Positions 41,927 to 56,300 of a stretch of 64,000 nucleotides of DNA are shown here, one piece after another. The DNA comes from Neelides folsomi. Taxonomy: Eukaryota; Arthropoda; Collembola; Neelipleona; Neelidae. The position numbers were made by a program, and so were the translations under genes. The notes under the pieces were generated by a model. The model had not been told where the DNA came from. It saw nothing but the letters and a program-made list of their open reading frames with translations, and searched no databases. The stretch covers positions 1 to 64,000 of the forward strand of contig JAQGBZ010000161.1 in the NCBI GenBank assembly GCA_034687125.1, read 5' to 3'. The first letter of the stretch is position 1; each line of letters begins with the position of its first letter.

Positions 41927-44900
41927 ATGAAAACGCGCCGGCGACTCAACCACCCGCCCTTTGTTACAAAAATCAATCCGTACCTTTCACCTCTCAGCAT
42001 CAATGCTTTCCTCCAAACTCTCTCAACTTCCAAGAGAAAACAGTCTCACGTCCCGGTACAAGTACAATCGATCTCTCTTGCCAATACCTCATTCATTTTA
42101 GGTAAAAAAGGTCGAAGTATAAATTAAGAGACTTCAGATAGTTACTCCAAGAAAATACCGATAATCAATAAAATCCAATAGGATAAAAAATGACCTTTTA
42201 GATATTTTGTACCAGAGACTACCACATAGTAGGTACTAAAATACTTTTATAGACATTTAATTATCGGAATTTAAATGCAAGTCACTTAAAATCAATAAAA
42301 TTCAAAATAAATAATCCTCTTTATGTTAATCGTACAGCTTGAAGTTAATAAAGTTGTTTTAAAGAAAAAAATGGAATAAAATATTCATTAAATATCTTAA
42401 AAATTATAAATTGAGAAGCTTTTCATTCATTTAATCCACTTTTAATCCATATTATGTACTTTGTAAAATAGGAAAAATATATTATTAAATTATTAAAGTA
42501 GTAGGTTTAACGAATTCTTGATATAGTCATCACGCGAGATGTTTGCTCATGAAATGAACTTCGTGTTCAACCTAGGGATTCGTAATGAATTTAATTCAGC
42601 TTTAGTCAATATTCTAGGAACGAATTGTCCATGGTGAGTCTTATTTCTACTTCAAACAGACATTTGTTTACCCTTAACGAAATCCATTCGAGTCTCTGAG
42701 TCGAGAAAGGAAGCTTAAAGAATCCTTAAATCAAGTTTGAGCCTCATCCCCCCCTTCTGTCTACTCGCCATGCACGAGGTTCTCAAAGGTCCTATGAAGA
42801 AATGGGATTTTGAAATAATCCCATTCGCATTTCTCTGTTTAAGATGTAGGAAAAGGATTGATATGAAAAATAATCTTAAAAATATGTGTGCCGTAATCAA
42901 TCCAGTTTTTGTCCCTGTGTACAAAGTACAAACATGTGGACCATCTTTCTACTTCATTCAATAATAAGGGTGAATGATAAGAGGGAGTAAAAAATGAAAT
43001 AAATATATACACCATTATTAAGTACTCATACTCTGGTTCAAAAATACTTCTATCAAATACATTGAACGTAATTTAACTCTTATATAAGCTCTCAAAGAAC
43101 CAGACGAGACGAGCGGGAATGTTATTTGTCCCTTCCTTGATAAGTTTTTAATTCCAATAAACCCCTCTATGTTCCAATGTACTTAATAAATAACGTGAAT
43201 GGTCTTGGGAGTAAAACGATTAGGTAGATATTTATGTAAATCTTCATTTCTTATCAATATGTGTTAAACACACACATATCAACTCTCAATTACAATATTG
43301 ACACTCCTCATAAAGAGGCCAGACTAGTATTTAATAAATATTGCACGGGGAAGATGAGGGCCTTGATGTTAAAGGACTCCTCACCTCCCATCGCAATGAG
43401 TGTATGATTTAGTTGCGAATAATTTGTAGATATCTTATTAAATTGCCAATTGTGAGTTGGGGAATTAGATGTTTTACTCCAAAAGATCTTTTCCAACTGG
43501 AGCTCTTCCTCTCTCTTGAATACTTTTATTACTTAATTTGTGAGTCATCGGGATGGATCGTCGTTGAGATCAACTCACATGAGGTCGTGGAAATGGAACG
43601 ATTAATGTTTCTCACGTTATTGATATTTGCTGACGGGCGATCTCACAATATCAATATCAAAAGTGAAATGTTAAGTCTTCTCTTATTAACAAACCAAACA
43701 AAAGTGAGTGGAATGAATACACACATTGTAAGTATTTACACATACCTACTTAAGTAGATATGTGTTTGCTACCATTCCAAACTCCCTGCTCTCACCGTCG
43801 ACGAATCAAGCCTATTTGATTTAATCAAACTCTACGGATGGACTTGAATGAAATTGCGAGCTTAATATTACAACTACGACTCTCATGCATGAGTAAATTA
43901 ATAGGTAATTAGAGGGGTAATGGGACAATAAAACCCTGTAGACTTAATTAACATCTCCTACGTTTACCTTCCCTTAGCTCCGGATTAAGCCCATTTCTTT
44001 TTCTCTCAAAATAATCCGATCCTCCCATGAGAAAAATTCTACAAAGACAACGAGCATTATCCTTACTCGTTCAATGGGTGTACCTAGCTTGTACTTTTAC
44101 TGGTTGTTTTTTTATTCATTTTTAGTTTAAAGTAGCGGTTATTTTTTTAAATGTTTTTTATTTACAGAAGCCGTACTTATTTTAAATCCCAACATTGGAC
44201 CATTTTCTTTACTTTATTTTCCATTAAGCTCATCCTTTTCCTTTGGAATCTATTCTAAAAATAATGATGATATTCAAACTTACATACATGTATACTATAT
44301 ACTTATATGTAAATAACTAAACTTAAATAGGAAATATTTAGTAATATAATAGCGTGTTTTTGTAACCGTCCAAAAGTATCTTTTCTACTAACGAACCATT
44401 CCAACATTTCACTTTCTTACAAAATACCTTTTACTCAGAAACGACGAACCGAGACCGAGACTGAATGTTGTGTGTGCTTTCATGGAACGAACGTTATATA
44501 AACTTCAAGTGTTTTGAAATGTACCATAGTAGTCAATTACGCTTATTGGACACAAATTACATGTCGGTTGTGTGATGTTGGTGTACGCACTCAAATTCCT
44601 CGTTACTCAAATTTATCCCCAGTCAGCATAATATTACTAAACTTATTATTACCATTATATAGTCAAAATTGAAAAATTGGTTTATGAGAAATCACTCTCA
44701 CGTGAATAGGGAGAGAAGGTCGATAAAGAGTCAATAATCTACATACTTGCTCTATGCCATTTCCCATTTGGTTGAATGTAAAGGAGAGAGGCGGTTCAGT
44801 CAGTCAATTCGTTTTTTTGTAATGAACTTTCCCTATTGTGTGGCTTATGCGATGAAAAAGCTTATCTATAAAGAACATGCCTTTGAGAATTTGCCTTTAC

Positions 44901-45490
44901 CTCCACCTTATTTAGGGGAAATTAATGATTCTATCATAAGTGCATGTTTGATTTAATGGAAATGCTCCCCTTCTACTCAATAAGTCAAAGGTAACAGGGA
45001 ATAAAGCGCAAGCAATTTCACTATCAATGTACGACGATTCTTTTGACCATTCCTCATGATAAATTGATAATGTTGATGAATATTGTAGATTGCCCAATGC
45101 AGTGTCCAAGCTTGTGTTCCATGAGAGATGAAGCCATAAATCGGAAAATGTATATGACATACTACGTAGTAGAAACAAGCTAACAGAAATAATTCTCCTT
45201 GCCTTAAACTCAGCGGTTCTTTCCTTTTCCAATCAAATTCGATTAGGATGATCGAGCTCATTTTCTAAAAGGGTCGAGGCGAAACTCCAAAGTTTTCAAA
45301 CCTTAGATCTTCAAATCCCATTTACCATCTTCGGCTTGTGGTCTCATCTAAATAAATTATATTTTCAAATCAAATTATAATATTTACAAAAACGTTTAAA
45401 TAATTACACTCTTAAGTTTAATAATTCAGTATCTGAAATAAACTAATGAATTTATTATTTATATTAGGTACCTACATAAATTGTATTCAT

Positions 45491-45979
45491 TCATAAATAA
45501 TGAAAAAATGATAATATACACCCATTTGAGTAATCTAATTGAATAAAGCCATCAAATTTAATAGGTATAAATAAAGTTTTTAGCTTAACATGCTCTACAT
45601 AAAAATATTTGCTTAAATACATACATAATAGGAGAGCTAAAATTATATAGTGTTGCAATTGTTCATTGGCAATTGTTTCATTTCCAGGTTGATTAAGTAT
45701 TTTAAATGAATTTGCATTATTATTCTCATAAGTTAGCCCGTTGGGTGGAGTCTTGTGCTCGTTTGGGTCGATTGATTTTCTTTTTGGAATGTGGGTCGGC
45801 CATCTGCGTAAGTATTGACCGTGGGCAACCTTAATGTAAGACTGTAAGAGCGGAATGTAATTTCCCGAATCTCCACATTCACCACCCTTCCCTTGAGAGA
45901 GTGCCTGTGTACCTCCAGTGAAAATATTAACTTTGAAGAAAGGTACTTTCCCTCTGACAAGGGCGGCCAAAGGAGACAA
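45491..45979 (-). CDS. Hypothetical 162-codon ORF, doubtful
   Basis: This is one of the longest uninterrupted frames in the desert. Its first half is GC-richer, followed by a hydrophobic stretch near residues 110-125 (YIILALLLCMYL). No domain, signal peptide or relative is recognised, and one frame of this length is not far from chance expectation in 64 kb of AT-rich DNA. The 5' end lies opposite the promoter-like patch near 46.0 kb. Confidence 0.12.
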   Translation of the reverse strand: MSPLAALVRGKVPFFKVNIFTGGTQALSQGKGGECGDSGNYIPLLQSYIKVAHGQYLRRWPTHIPKRKSIDPNEHKTPPNGLTYENNNANSFKILNQPGNETIANEQLQHYIILALLLCMYLSKYFYVEHVKLKTLFIPIKFDGFIQLDYSNGCILSFFHYL

Positions 45980-46080
45980 TAGAGTTGAGTTAGTTTACTT
46001 TGCCAAGAACCCTTTTCCTTTTATTAAATTGGGAATTGGGCGGGCGAAGTCGTTTGCATGGCTTAATTCCCATCAAGAAC

Positions 46081-46166
46081 ATGGCGGCGGAGTTTGGAGA
46101 GTTTCTGAGTTTCGGAAATCCATTTAACTCCTGTCACTCACCCGCCACAAATCAATGGGACAAAAG
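46081..46166 (+). CDS. Candidate short first coding exon, unidentified
   Basis: The ATG is in a good context (AAGAACATGGCGG). It opens MAAEFGEFLSFGNPF and then NSCHSPATNQWDK, and meets a possible donor (AAAAG then GTAACG) just before an in-frame TAA at 46168. The 60 bases upstream contain a GC-box-like GGGCGGGCG and an octamer-like TTTGCAT, unusual in this AT-rich region. The exon would end in phase 2, which does not fit the next known exon at 53334 (phase 1), and no partner exon was found. It could also be a 29-residue stand-alone ORF or chance. Confidence 0.2.
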
Positions 46167-49100
46167 GTAACGACGGCGGTCCGATGTGAACATACTTCAA
46201 ATCAATTACGATTATCTTTTCATGTCCGAAACTAAATGGGATATTGAATCGAGCGCTTTTCTTCTAAATATCCGTGTCTTTAACCTCACGATTAACGAGT
46301 AGATTAAATGTTGGGTTGAAATATTGAAAGTATACAGTTTCAATAAAAAGGAAAACTACTATTTTGCCAAACTCACATACCTACGTACTTATTCTAGGTA
46401 TATATAATTGTATGTTTCGACCAGCTTGACAACTTTATTGCGTTGTCTATCAAATGACATTATCCAGGATGATTAAATTAAAATAAATAATTAAACATTG
46501 GTCTAGTTTTTGGACAAAATTAAAACGAGAAGTGCTATTATTAAAAACAACCATATGATACTTTGCTATGTACATAAATGAATTACTGAAATGAGAACGT
46601 CTCATTTCTCCTTTCTCTCTAATTAAATCAGGAGTTGTAATTGGATGCTTTATACTCACACATTTTCTCCATTAAATACCATGTAATGCGATGTGGAAAG
46701 TGAGGATTTGTGCATTACCAAATGCTTAGATGCTTCTTCCATTTACTGCCAAGCTATTCTGTTCAATTTTTAGAGAGAGCGAGGCTTGAGTTCAATTCTC
46801 CTGTTTGATAAAAATAAATGGTTAAATTAAACATGGACGCAAATTAAGCAACTACATTAATTGTTAACACTACTGTACTACAGATATATTTAATTATACA
46901 GATATATTTATGGTACATACATACATAATATACATAATTTATATCAAATATTATGAAAACTGGATGTTCGTAAACTGCTGACGAAGACAAATTAATTAAA
47001 ACCAAATATGGTAAATTATTAACCATGGGTCATTTTAAAGGTAAACATGTTTAAGGTTGCAGTTTATATTTGGAAATCATTAGCCTATGTAGATATGAAG
47101 TTTATGATAATTTAAAAGGAGTGAAAAGCGACAGGATCTTCTAATAGATATATTCTATAACTAAATACTTATAACGTATAAGTTAAATGGAAATTGTGTG
47201 TAATTTCATTATTCATCATCCTATTCCGACCAATTTCCTCTCTCGTACTTTTTAAGAAAGGAAGACTGCAAACGTGATTATTTTTAATAAGACATAAGTA
47301 TGATAAGAAGGAACAGAAATAAATAGTTTAACGGCTCCAAACTTTCCACAATATGTTCGGGGAAAAATTATATTTATATAGGAAAGAATGGGAGGGAGAG
47401 ATGAGGTAGATGATTTGATGGTCGATGAAGAAGTTTGTGGAAATAAATGGAGCGAGGAAGAATATGGAGTCGAGTGGAGAAAAACTCTTGGGTCCTTTGG
47501 TACGAAAAACTTCTTCCCAAGAAGAGCCCGTAATGAAAGTCGAAATGAGGAGCAGGCGGTGTGAGGAGAATAGGGAAAGTCCAAAATTGGGCAGAGGGAC
47601 TGAAAAGTCATTAGGAGAGAAGTGGAAGTTCTCAGGTCGCCTCAAGCCCTCACACTCCTATTGATACAGAAACAAAATCAAGGATTTTTTTCTCTTCGAC
47701 CCCCTCAAGCCCTTATGCAACTCCTCATTTGATGTTATTAATACTCCTCATAACTGACAAACTCTCATTTCTCACTCTCCTTTCACTCCTCGCCCAAATT
47801 ACACATTAGAGTGTCTCATGCTCTTTCTCCATAAACACTCCCCCCTTCAAAACTAATATTGGTCTCCTTTTAAATTGCTCTCGAATCCAATTTGACTCCC
47901 TCTCTACCTTAATGGTACACCATGCAGCAAATAATTCGCGACAATAAAAATATTCAATTATTTAGAATTGTAGGGCCAAGTTCCTGGTATTGTTTATGGA
48001 AAGCGTACCCAGGCCCAATCCCTTGCAATTATATTTAATCAAATTAAATTTCAATTTGTAATTATATACATGAATTGCAAATAAACTTCCACTCGCATGA
48101 ACAATTGATTAAATAATCAATCAATTTTGGCTCGATTTCAAAGAAACGGAATTTAACTTTCTAAATTCTAAAATTCTTTAGGAAGAATGAGCATTAATAA
48201 TTAATTTCCCTTTGTTGATGTTTGAAATGGTGAATAATGAGTGGGGATGACTGAAATGAGGGAGCAATTAGGCTATTCAAGGGAGTGGAAGTAGTCTGAT
48301 GAGGAATGGCGGAATTCATCCTTTTTTGCTTTTGAGAAAAGATGTGGCCGAGTTTAAATATGCGAGGCAGAAGCGTGAGTGTAAGCTAGCGGCTACTCCC
48401 TTCCTCGTTCAGATAAGATGTGGGAAAATAAGGAAATGCACACAATGTTCCTCTCAACATTCCAAACCAGGAGAAGCGAATGTGAAATTCGGGCATAAGT
48501 TTGTTGGGAGACGAGAATCACCACAGCGCAACGTTTCTATCTTTGAACACTTTAAAATTAGCTTCCGCTCCAACTTCAAATTAAAGTTTAAAAGGGAAAA
48601 GGAAACCTCGATGTAAGAATTTATTAATTTTTTACAGTCATCAATAAATTAGAAACGACGGACGCATAATGTTATATTCCCCATTTTTAAACATTATGAG
48701 TAGAAGATTGTAGATATTTAAGTAGGCATACTATTTTTATACATAAGTATACCATAGTAGTATACCGCTTAATATTCCGATGCGTAAGCAACTTTGATAC
48801 TTACATACCGCATAAGTATTGGTATAACTATCAAGTATAAATTCTGTAGTCCACAGAGCAGAGTGAAAATGAAAATAATATGAACATTGTGGAAAATTCT
48901 CGAAACGTGTATGATACGCCAGGATACTTTTTCCCGTGAGTCTTCTCCAATTTGCCAAATTGCACCTTTTCAAAAAATTGGCTATTCTTTTTAAACGGTC
49001 CCAAGGGACGTCAAGTGACGGTAAAAGTTTGAGTAAGGTACTTTACATATAAGATTTTTTCTTGTTTAAAAAATTCATATTATCATTCAATGTATGGTTT

Positions 49101-52100
49101 TAAGAATTCTTCTATTTTTACTGAAGGCGAAACTGGGAATTAACTTTGCATAAGCAATTAATTTTGTTTTTTTACATTTTGTTATCTTATAGTTTGAGTA
49201 ATATTAATTGCACTAAAGATCTAACTCAAAACAAATATCTGCTCTTAAATATTTTAAGAAGTTGAGCTTAAAATTTGTGAGTGTCAGGTGCTGATCAAGA
49301 AACCTCGTGGATTCATTTGATAAGAATGCTCAATAAGTCCAATGCTAAAAGACTTGATTTCAAATGTAAGAATAGACAAGGTCAATAAAGGTTAGACATT
49401 TTTCGTTTGTTTATTTGTAAAGTCGGAGAGTCGGAACGAGAATTGTATGGTAAAGGAAATGAGAAATCGTAAAATGGGTCGATTGGGCCGTTCTTTCTCG
49501 TCGAATTGAGTCAATGAAGAAGCATTTTATTTCTCATCCTATTCTCTCCCCATTTGAAACATCTCGTGAAGAAGAGAATAAAACAAAACGGGTGGAGACA
49601 AACTTCCATTCCACCAAACACACGTCAACGTCTCTCTTAAAATCCACTCCGACACAATCAACTCATCAATCAAGAGTGATTCTTGATATATTTTTATATT
49701 TCCACTTTACTTTCCTCTGACTGTCTTTTTCTCATTCTCCTCTGGACAGCATTAAACGGTTCGAGGACAAGACTAGTGAAATATTAAGCAGGATCATAAA
49801 TTCGTCAATCCTTCTCTTACGCATGCATTCTTTATTACGTTCATTAGCTATCTAACCATTCAAAATCTCTCTTGAATTTATGAAATCGATACTCCTCGTA
49901 CAACTATCAACTAGAGCCATTACTCTCAACTACTATCGAAAATCCATTCTGCTGACTGAGTTTGTTTTCCAATGATTATTGTCATTTACGAGGATATTAA
50001 TTACTCATATTAAGGATACACGTAAACACAATTGAATATTTCTTGGAGGAAAAATTGCTGATGACATATTTATTGGAATATTAGGAATAAAAAAACGGAG
50101 TAATAAGGCTGAAGAATTGAGTCGAAGAGTTATGGGATGGAAATGAGGGAAGGTCGGCTCATAAGTGAAATTATTTTTATTTCCAGGCCCATTCTCTTCT
50201 CTGTGGGAATGAGAGTGAAGGATAGGGGAGCGGGTATTTATAGCCTCTTTTCGCACTTAAATCAAAGAGTTTTGATGAAAGAGGGACGAGGTTAAGAGAA
50301 TGAACGCCATCCTAACTCACATCTACTAAAGTATGAGCTTCATCTCTTCTCCATCGTTTTTCGTTCTGCTGAGGAGAACCGAAACCGCAAATCTTAAAAT
50401 ATAAACCGCAAATTAAATGATTGTATGTTGCCGAGATCAAATGTCATTTAAATCTTCCGCTTATGTCATTTCCAACCATCTCCAATATAAGTCAATTTTT
50501 TACGACTTCATAAAGAGACTGTGAAAAACGGAATGTTTGAACCAATGATGTTGTTTCAAAGAATTCATTCATTTGTTTCCTAAACAAAACATTGTGAGAC
50601 TCTCGTGCGGGAGGACCATGTGCGGAAAGACGATTCCGGCGTGAAGAGATAAATATACGAGGATTGTGTATCCTGCTCCTAATGTTGTTCTCTCGTCTCG
50701 TCGAGATTCGCAAGTGGAAGGAGGAAAGAATTGAGTGGGTGGTTGTGGAAGTTGTATGTGTTCTTTCAAAAGACTTCGCCCCAACTTCCCGGTTGAGAGA
50801 AGATTCTCCTTCGTTGTAGGGAATTAGGGGAATAGGGGATTATCACTCGTTTCCATTACTTATTTCACGAGGGCACGCAAGGATAATCGCTGCTCGTGAC
50901 TCTGGCCATAAAATCCTACAGACATTACAAGCGCCCCTTATAATAACCCTTTTACCCAACTTTTGTATATTACTTCTCCTCTATTAATCATAGCTCTCCG
51001 TTGTCCAACATATTATTCCCCCTCCCGAAATTATGAAACCGGCGAAGAAGTTGGTCAATTATTAAAATTATATCTTAATTCACAAAGCATTTCCTTACTG
51101 CTAATAAATAGATATTTAGTCTTCCATGAACTCCCGAAATGAAAAGCACCGAGAAATGTCAAATTCTCCAAAATGCATCCTATTTGCTTTGGGATCCTCA
51201 AATAAGATAATCCCGCAAAGGCAATATCTTAATAAAATGATTTTTCCTTCCGCATTTGGAATCCACTAAAATCATATACAGATATAAGATATTATAATAT
51301 GTTTATAAGTTATGGGTGAAAAATGTGGTATTTGAGTAAGTCAGGTGAGTGGATGAAAGGGCAAAGGTTGTGGAGATCTCCATTAGAATCTCGGATTAGG
51401 GCCCCGATTATTAATGCAGGAACATGGTTGGACCGAAGCGGAGGAATAAGAATGAGGCGCGAGAGACCTCCTTTATTACTTATACATGAATGAACCTACT
51501 CTTTCCCATAAATAATCACACAAATTCCTACCGACGACCCAATTCATCAAGAAAAAGGAATCCACCATACTCGGAACCCCACATTCCAATTCTTTATAAA
51601 ATAGTCATTTTTCGGGAGTGTATAAAATATTTTATGAAGGATTAGAACTTTACTTATAATTTATAATACATGGACGTAGTTCATCAAAATATTTTATATC
51701 TTTTGGGCTACTGATTTTGTTATAACCTCATAATTCCCACAATTTCAACAAGAAATACATCATGTGTAAGTGTACATTTTTTACGATTTACAATATCATT
51801 ATTAAATTTCACTTTAAAATGATAATTTTAAGTTTTTGCGGGGTAAAGAATAGATAAAGATTATTCAAGATTATCAAGATATGGTCGTCAAAAAGCTTTT
51901 ATGAATAGCTTCCTTCCTTATTTCGTTGATTTATGGGCTTTAACTATCCTGTCTTCTTATCTTTCTCCACTTTCACTCCCGTCAAATCTCATTCGCCCAC
52001 TCTATTCCTTCAAACATGCATCATTATTACACTTACGTTCTTACAATGCGTCATTTACATCATACGTTATTGAATAATTTGAAAAGAAAACAGAAACATT

Positions 52101-53333
52101 TTTAAAATGTAATGTTTATGACTTAAGTTTTTTTCTGTTACTAATACAATACTGTATTTGTTATTTTACATTAATGACCTAATTTAGTATGTAGGTATAT
52201 TGGTATTTCCTTTACACAATACATATTAGTTTCATGCAGAATATAATAATGTAATTCTTATGTAATGATACAATACTACATAGTGTAAGGCCTAACCGTG
52301 TATGTATTGTACGAGGTCAATTTCGAGTGTTTGTTTTAAAAGATTTTATACAAAAGATAAATGAATATCGATGGATGGTGTGAGAAATGCTGAAATTATG
52401 ATGAGGAAATAAAAGTGTATGGAAATGAGAGTAATTCGTTTATGGTGAGAAGAGCAATAAAACGTATTATGTACTAACTGGTTATACAAAAGAGCGGATC
52501 AGATAATTTTTATTACACGATGTAGCATGTTAATTCTGATTTGAGAGTGAAACTGGGAACTTGAAATTCTCATTAACGGTACAGAAGGAGTAATGAAGGA
52601 GTTGGATGCTTTTAGGATCAGTTCGCTCATTCGATCACAACATCCTCTAAAGTTCTCATGAGGGCAAGTCCTCATTTACATTTTTATTCAGCAGATCCAT
52701 TGTCTCATCTCCAGCCGCGCATTCCAGCTGCCCTCTCCTTTCAACGTCTCTTATCCCCGCATTGCAGTTAAAACAATTAACCTATAATCCCTCAGATTTG
52801 CTCCCCCTTCACCACACTCTTCAAATTTCTAAAGCCGCCATCAAGAGAGGAAGTGAAAAATCATGAAGAAAAGAACCCTTTTTCTTATACCCTTTCTCTT
52901 TACTCCTTTTAAGGAAGTCAAGATATATTCAAACGAGTATCAATTTTCATCTCTTGCGCTCCTTCGCCTGCCACACCACTCATAAACCCCACTTAGGTCC
53001 TTGATAGGAACCCCGTATGAAATATATATCTTCAAAAATCGCATTTACTTCCCCCTGGAATTCAGTCTAGTTCAGATTAAATATTCAAGCATTCAAATTC
53101 CACTCAAAAAAGTATTGACAGAAAAGAAAAGCTTTAAATTGAACAAATTCCATGTATAAAAACATGTCTGGCTTTCCCCTCCTCTCACACAACCTTAAAA
53201 TTGTTCATCTCAAAATGGGAATACATACACTGGCCATTATTTCCCCTTTAACGTGATACCTTATATTGTACAAAGTGGTATTCCTAAAATGATTGACATT
53301 ATTAACATTGATATATAAATTCTTTTCTTCTAG

Positions 53334-56300
53334 GCGAAATCTCCCCAAACGAGGAAGAAGAGTCCGAGATGGGAAATCATGCAGATCTCCATTGTCACCA
53401 CGGGCCTGTTCCGATGGGCGAAGGTAAAGGCTCATCTGTCTCCTCGTCCTCCTCACAACACGGGGCGTGTCACGGGTCTCAAAGCCCGGATCCGCAACAG
53501 CCGCATCCTCCGCCCGCACAAAACCACAGCGGGGTAAACGGGCATTACAAAGGAGAATACGGCGGCTATTCCTATTACAATAGATCCTCCTCATACAACA
53601 ACTTCCGAAATTCTCATTACAACAACAGTCAAGGCGCGTCCCAAGCGAATGGAACCAATGGACCCACTTCAGGTGGCGGAGGCAACAACGAGAACTTTCA
53701 CTCTGATGGCTACCATTACTCCTCTGGAAGATTTGGTGGTGGGAGATTTAGAAAGCCGAGGTCCTACGCGCCCTCATCCTCATACTACTATGCCAATAAC
53801 GGTCAAAATGGAGATTCCGCACCAAATAGACCTTCGTACAATCAAGGTAAACCCTTAAAATCCTCATGCATGTCAAAATTAAACTTATTCAACTTACAAT
53901 TCCAAACTTTTCACATTATAAAAAGGATTCGTCTAATCCCACCTTTAAAAGTCCACGAGTTTAAAACTTCCTGGGTAAAGATGAGGGTAATAAAAATTTA
54001 TACAAGGAAAACAGGGCGAGTTTAGAAAGTTAACCCTTGGAAAGTTAAGCTGAAAACCCCTAACCTACGACCGTCTTAAGGCAAATGGCCCTGTCAACAA
54101 AAACGACACCAACCATTTTATTTTACTAGATTGCAATTGATGAATTTATATCCTAACGATTGTAACAAGATAAGCACAGTGATTTCAAATATTAGAAAAA
54201 TGAGAATTGTACCGTAGTATATCTATTACAACTATACACGTTAAAACTTTTATATTTCAAAATTAAAATTAGAATTGTTAATTAACAAAACATTTGAGGC
54301 TCTGAATCTCATTCAAGTTTCAACTCTTTTGTTTTCTTTGATCTGAAATGAATTCTCAATTTTTGGCAGAGCTCTTTATTTATTCCCTTTTATTTTTGCC
54401 AACAAAAAATGTTTATAGGTGTTCATTTCCACCATTAACCTCACCAACTCCAATCCATGGGCATTTACATAAGATTTGTGAACATTAAATATTCACATGC
54501 TAACAATTTCTCTTTCTTTGTCTCACCATTCTGATATGTAAGTCGTTATAAGTCTTGCGTTGCTGCTTGTAGCACTTGTAATATCTAGGGTTAAGCGGAA
54601 AATACTAAAGATCTAAACTGATTTAGATAAATTACCATACCATACATAATATACATAAATATTACTATATTAGTATTTATAAATACTAATATTAATAGGT
54701 ATTTTATTCATAAGTGTATTATCCACATTAAACAAAGGAATGATCATTAATTGATTTAATGAAGAAAAGTTGAAATTATGTTGTAAGTGAAAGTATGTAG
54801 ACAGATATGAAAGAAAAAAAATTGGAAATGTAATAAAGAACTGGAATGATGTTATAAAATAAAGGAAAAGGAACAATGTCCTTTGTCAGAGTTGTTAGCC
54901 AAAGAAATTGGGTTTCATGCACCGAATGGCTTTCCTTATTGGTCAATGGACGAGAAGGGAGCTCAAGATTGTCTTTCTTCTCTGTTTTCCAATAATAAAG
55001 AATAAAAGAACATTCCCGTTACGATTATGTCTTCCAAAAAACCAAGAGAAAAAATGAAAAAGAAAGAGAGGGTTAATTTGCGTAATAACGGAAGCAATTT
55101 CTGAAGAACGACTCCCCCAACCAGACATTTTCACCTTACACTCCCTTTTCGCATCGAATCTCGACGAATATGAGCTGCTATATTCATCGATCACTTTGAA
55201 CCCTTTTATGAAACGCTCTTTTCTCTATTCATTCATGACACTTAATAGTAGCATATTAGCAAGTTATTCAGCATGAATATATGAATATTGTTATGATCAT
55301 ACATATAACTTCGTGTATGTAGGTAGTGCATGCGTAAAACTTCAATGGATGAGATGGACCCAACTTGTCTATACTTTAATAAGCCCCATACTAGTGCATA
55401 TGTTTATACAAAGTAGTGAACTGTAGTGAACAAGCCAATGTTTATCCAAAGATTTCTTCATGTGAGGTTTAAACTAGATTGTGCGTTAGGTAAGTGAATA
55501 ACTTTTTATCTCTCCCTGGAAAGCAATTCTAACTTCCAACAATGTTCCACTAGTACCCAATTATGAAATATATACATAGTTTATATTCCATTGCATAATA
55601 CTTTAAATTTAAATATTTAATGGAGAGGTATAAAAGAAAGTAATTATTAAAATGAATGAAGTTGTAATCTTAATTAACATAGTCAAAATTAAAAAAGACA
55701 CTGATTTAATTAAATATATTATTGAATGAGCCATCCGAACCTTCAAGAGAATTCGCTATCATTTTCTACTCTTTTCTTCGCTCTTTTGTTTAATTAAGAA
55801 TGAATTTTTATATCATTATTTTTAAATGGAATGTCAGATTCTGTGCACGGCATGAATAGTCGTGAAAGAATGAAGCTTTGAAGGAGTTAGAAATATCTGG
55901 TTCATCTTTGTTAGATCTTTCACTCCTAGTCAGAGTCTTGTGACTCGCGAAGGATGTGGATGTTAATTGAAGCGGAGCCAAAAGCTGTGTTTGAGCAATA
56001 ATGAATGAAATCACATGATGGGGCTCCCTGCATCTATTCCTCATTTCAATTTTCCGTTTTAGAGTATTTTAATAGAATCGTCGAGTCGAGCTCTTGAGCT
56101 CATAGCTCAGTTAATATATGTTTGAGAACGAAGGAGAAAATCCTCCTTAAGGAATTTATAAGGAATGGGTTCGAGAATGAAAATTGGAATTGCGTAATGG
56201 GCGATAGTAATAATGACGATACTATCTCTCATGTATAGTAATGCGATATTAGCTCAAATCTCCAATTTCAAATCACATCTTCCTACACTATAACTGACAA

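Larger units (their letters stand above)
40010..53333. other. Probable long intron or intergenic DNA, no supported gene
   Basis: About 13.3 kb, AT-rich. Items seen: an (ATCA)5 microsatellite at 41906-41926 next to a GC-rich patch (41885-41960), a 162-codon minus-strand ORF (45491-45979), a GC-richer promoter-like patch at 46030-46170, and purine-rich sequence at 47380-47600. I found no transposon. If the exon at 39343 belongs to the gene at 53334, this is mostly its first intron. Confidence 0.4.

Noticed and set aside
43923-43945. ACCCTGTAGA, matching the 5' end of miR-10
   Set aside because: The match stops after ten bases and the flanks do not fold into a precursor hairpin.
47252-47664. 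Overlapping minus- and plus-strand ORFs of 79-119 codons
   Set aside because: They arise from a strongly purine-rich strand that lacks stop codons by composition.
53205-53594. 129-codon minus-strand ORF
   Set aside because: Antisense shadow of the exon at 53334-53846, whose plus-strand frame has matching splice sites.
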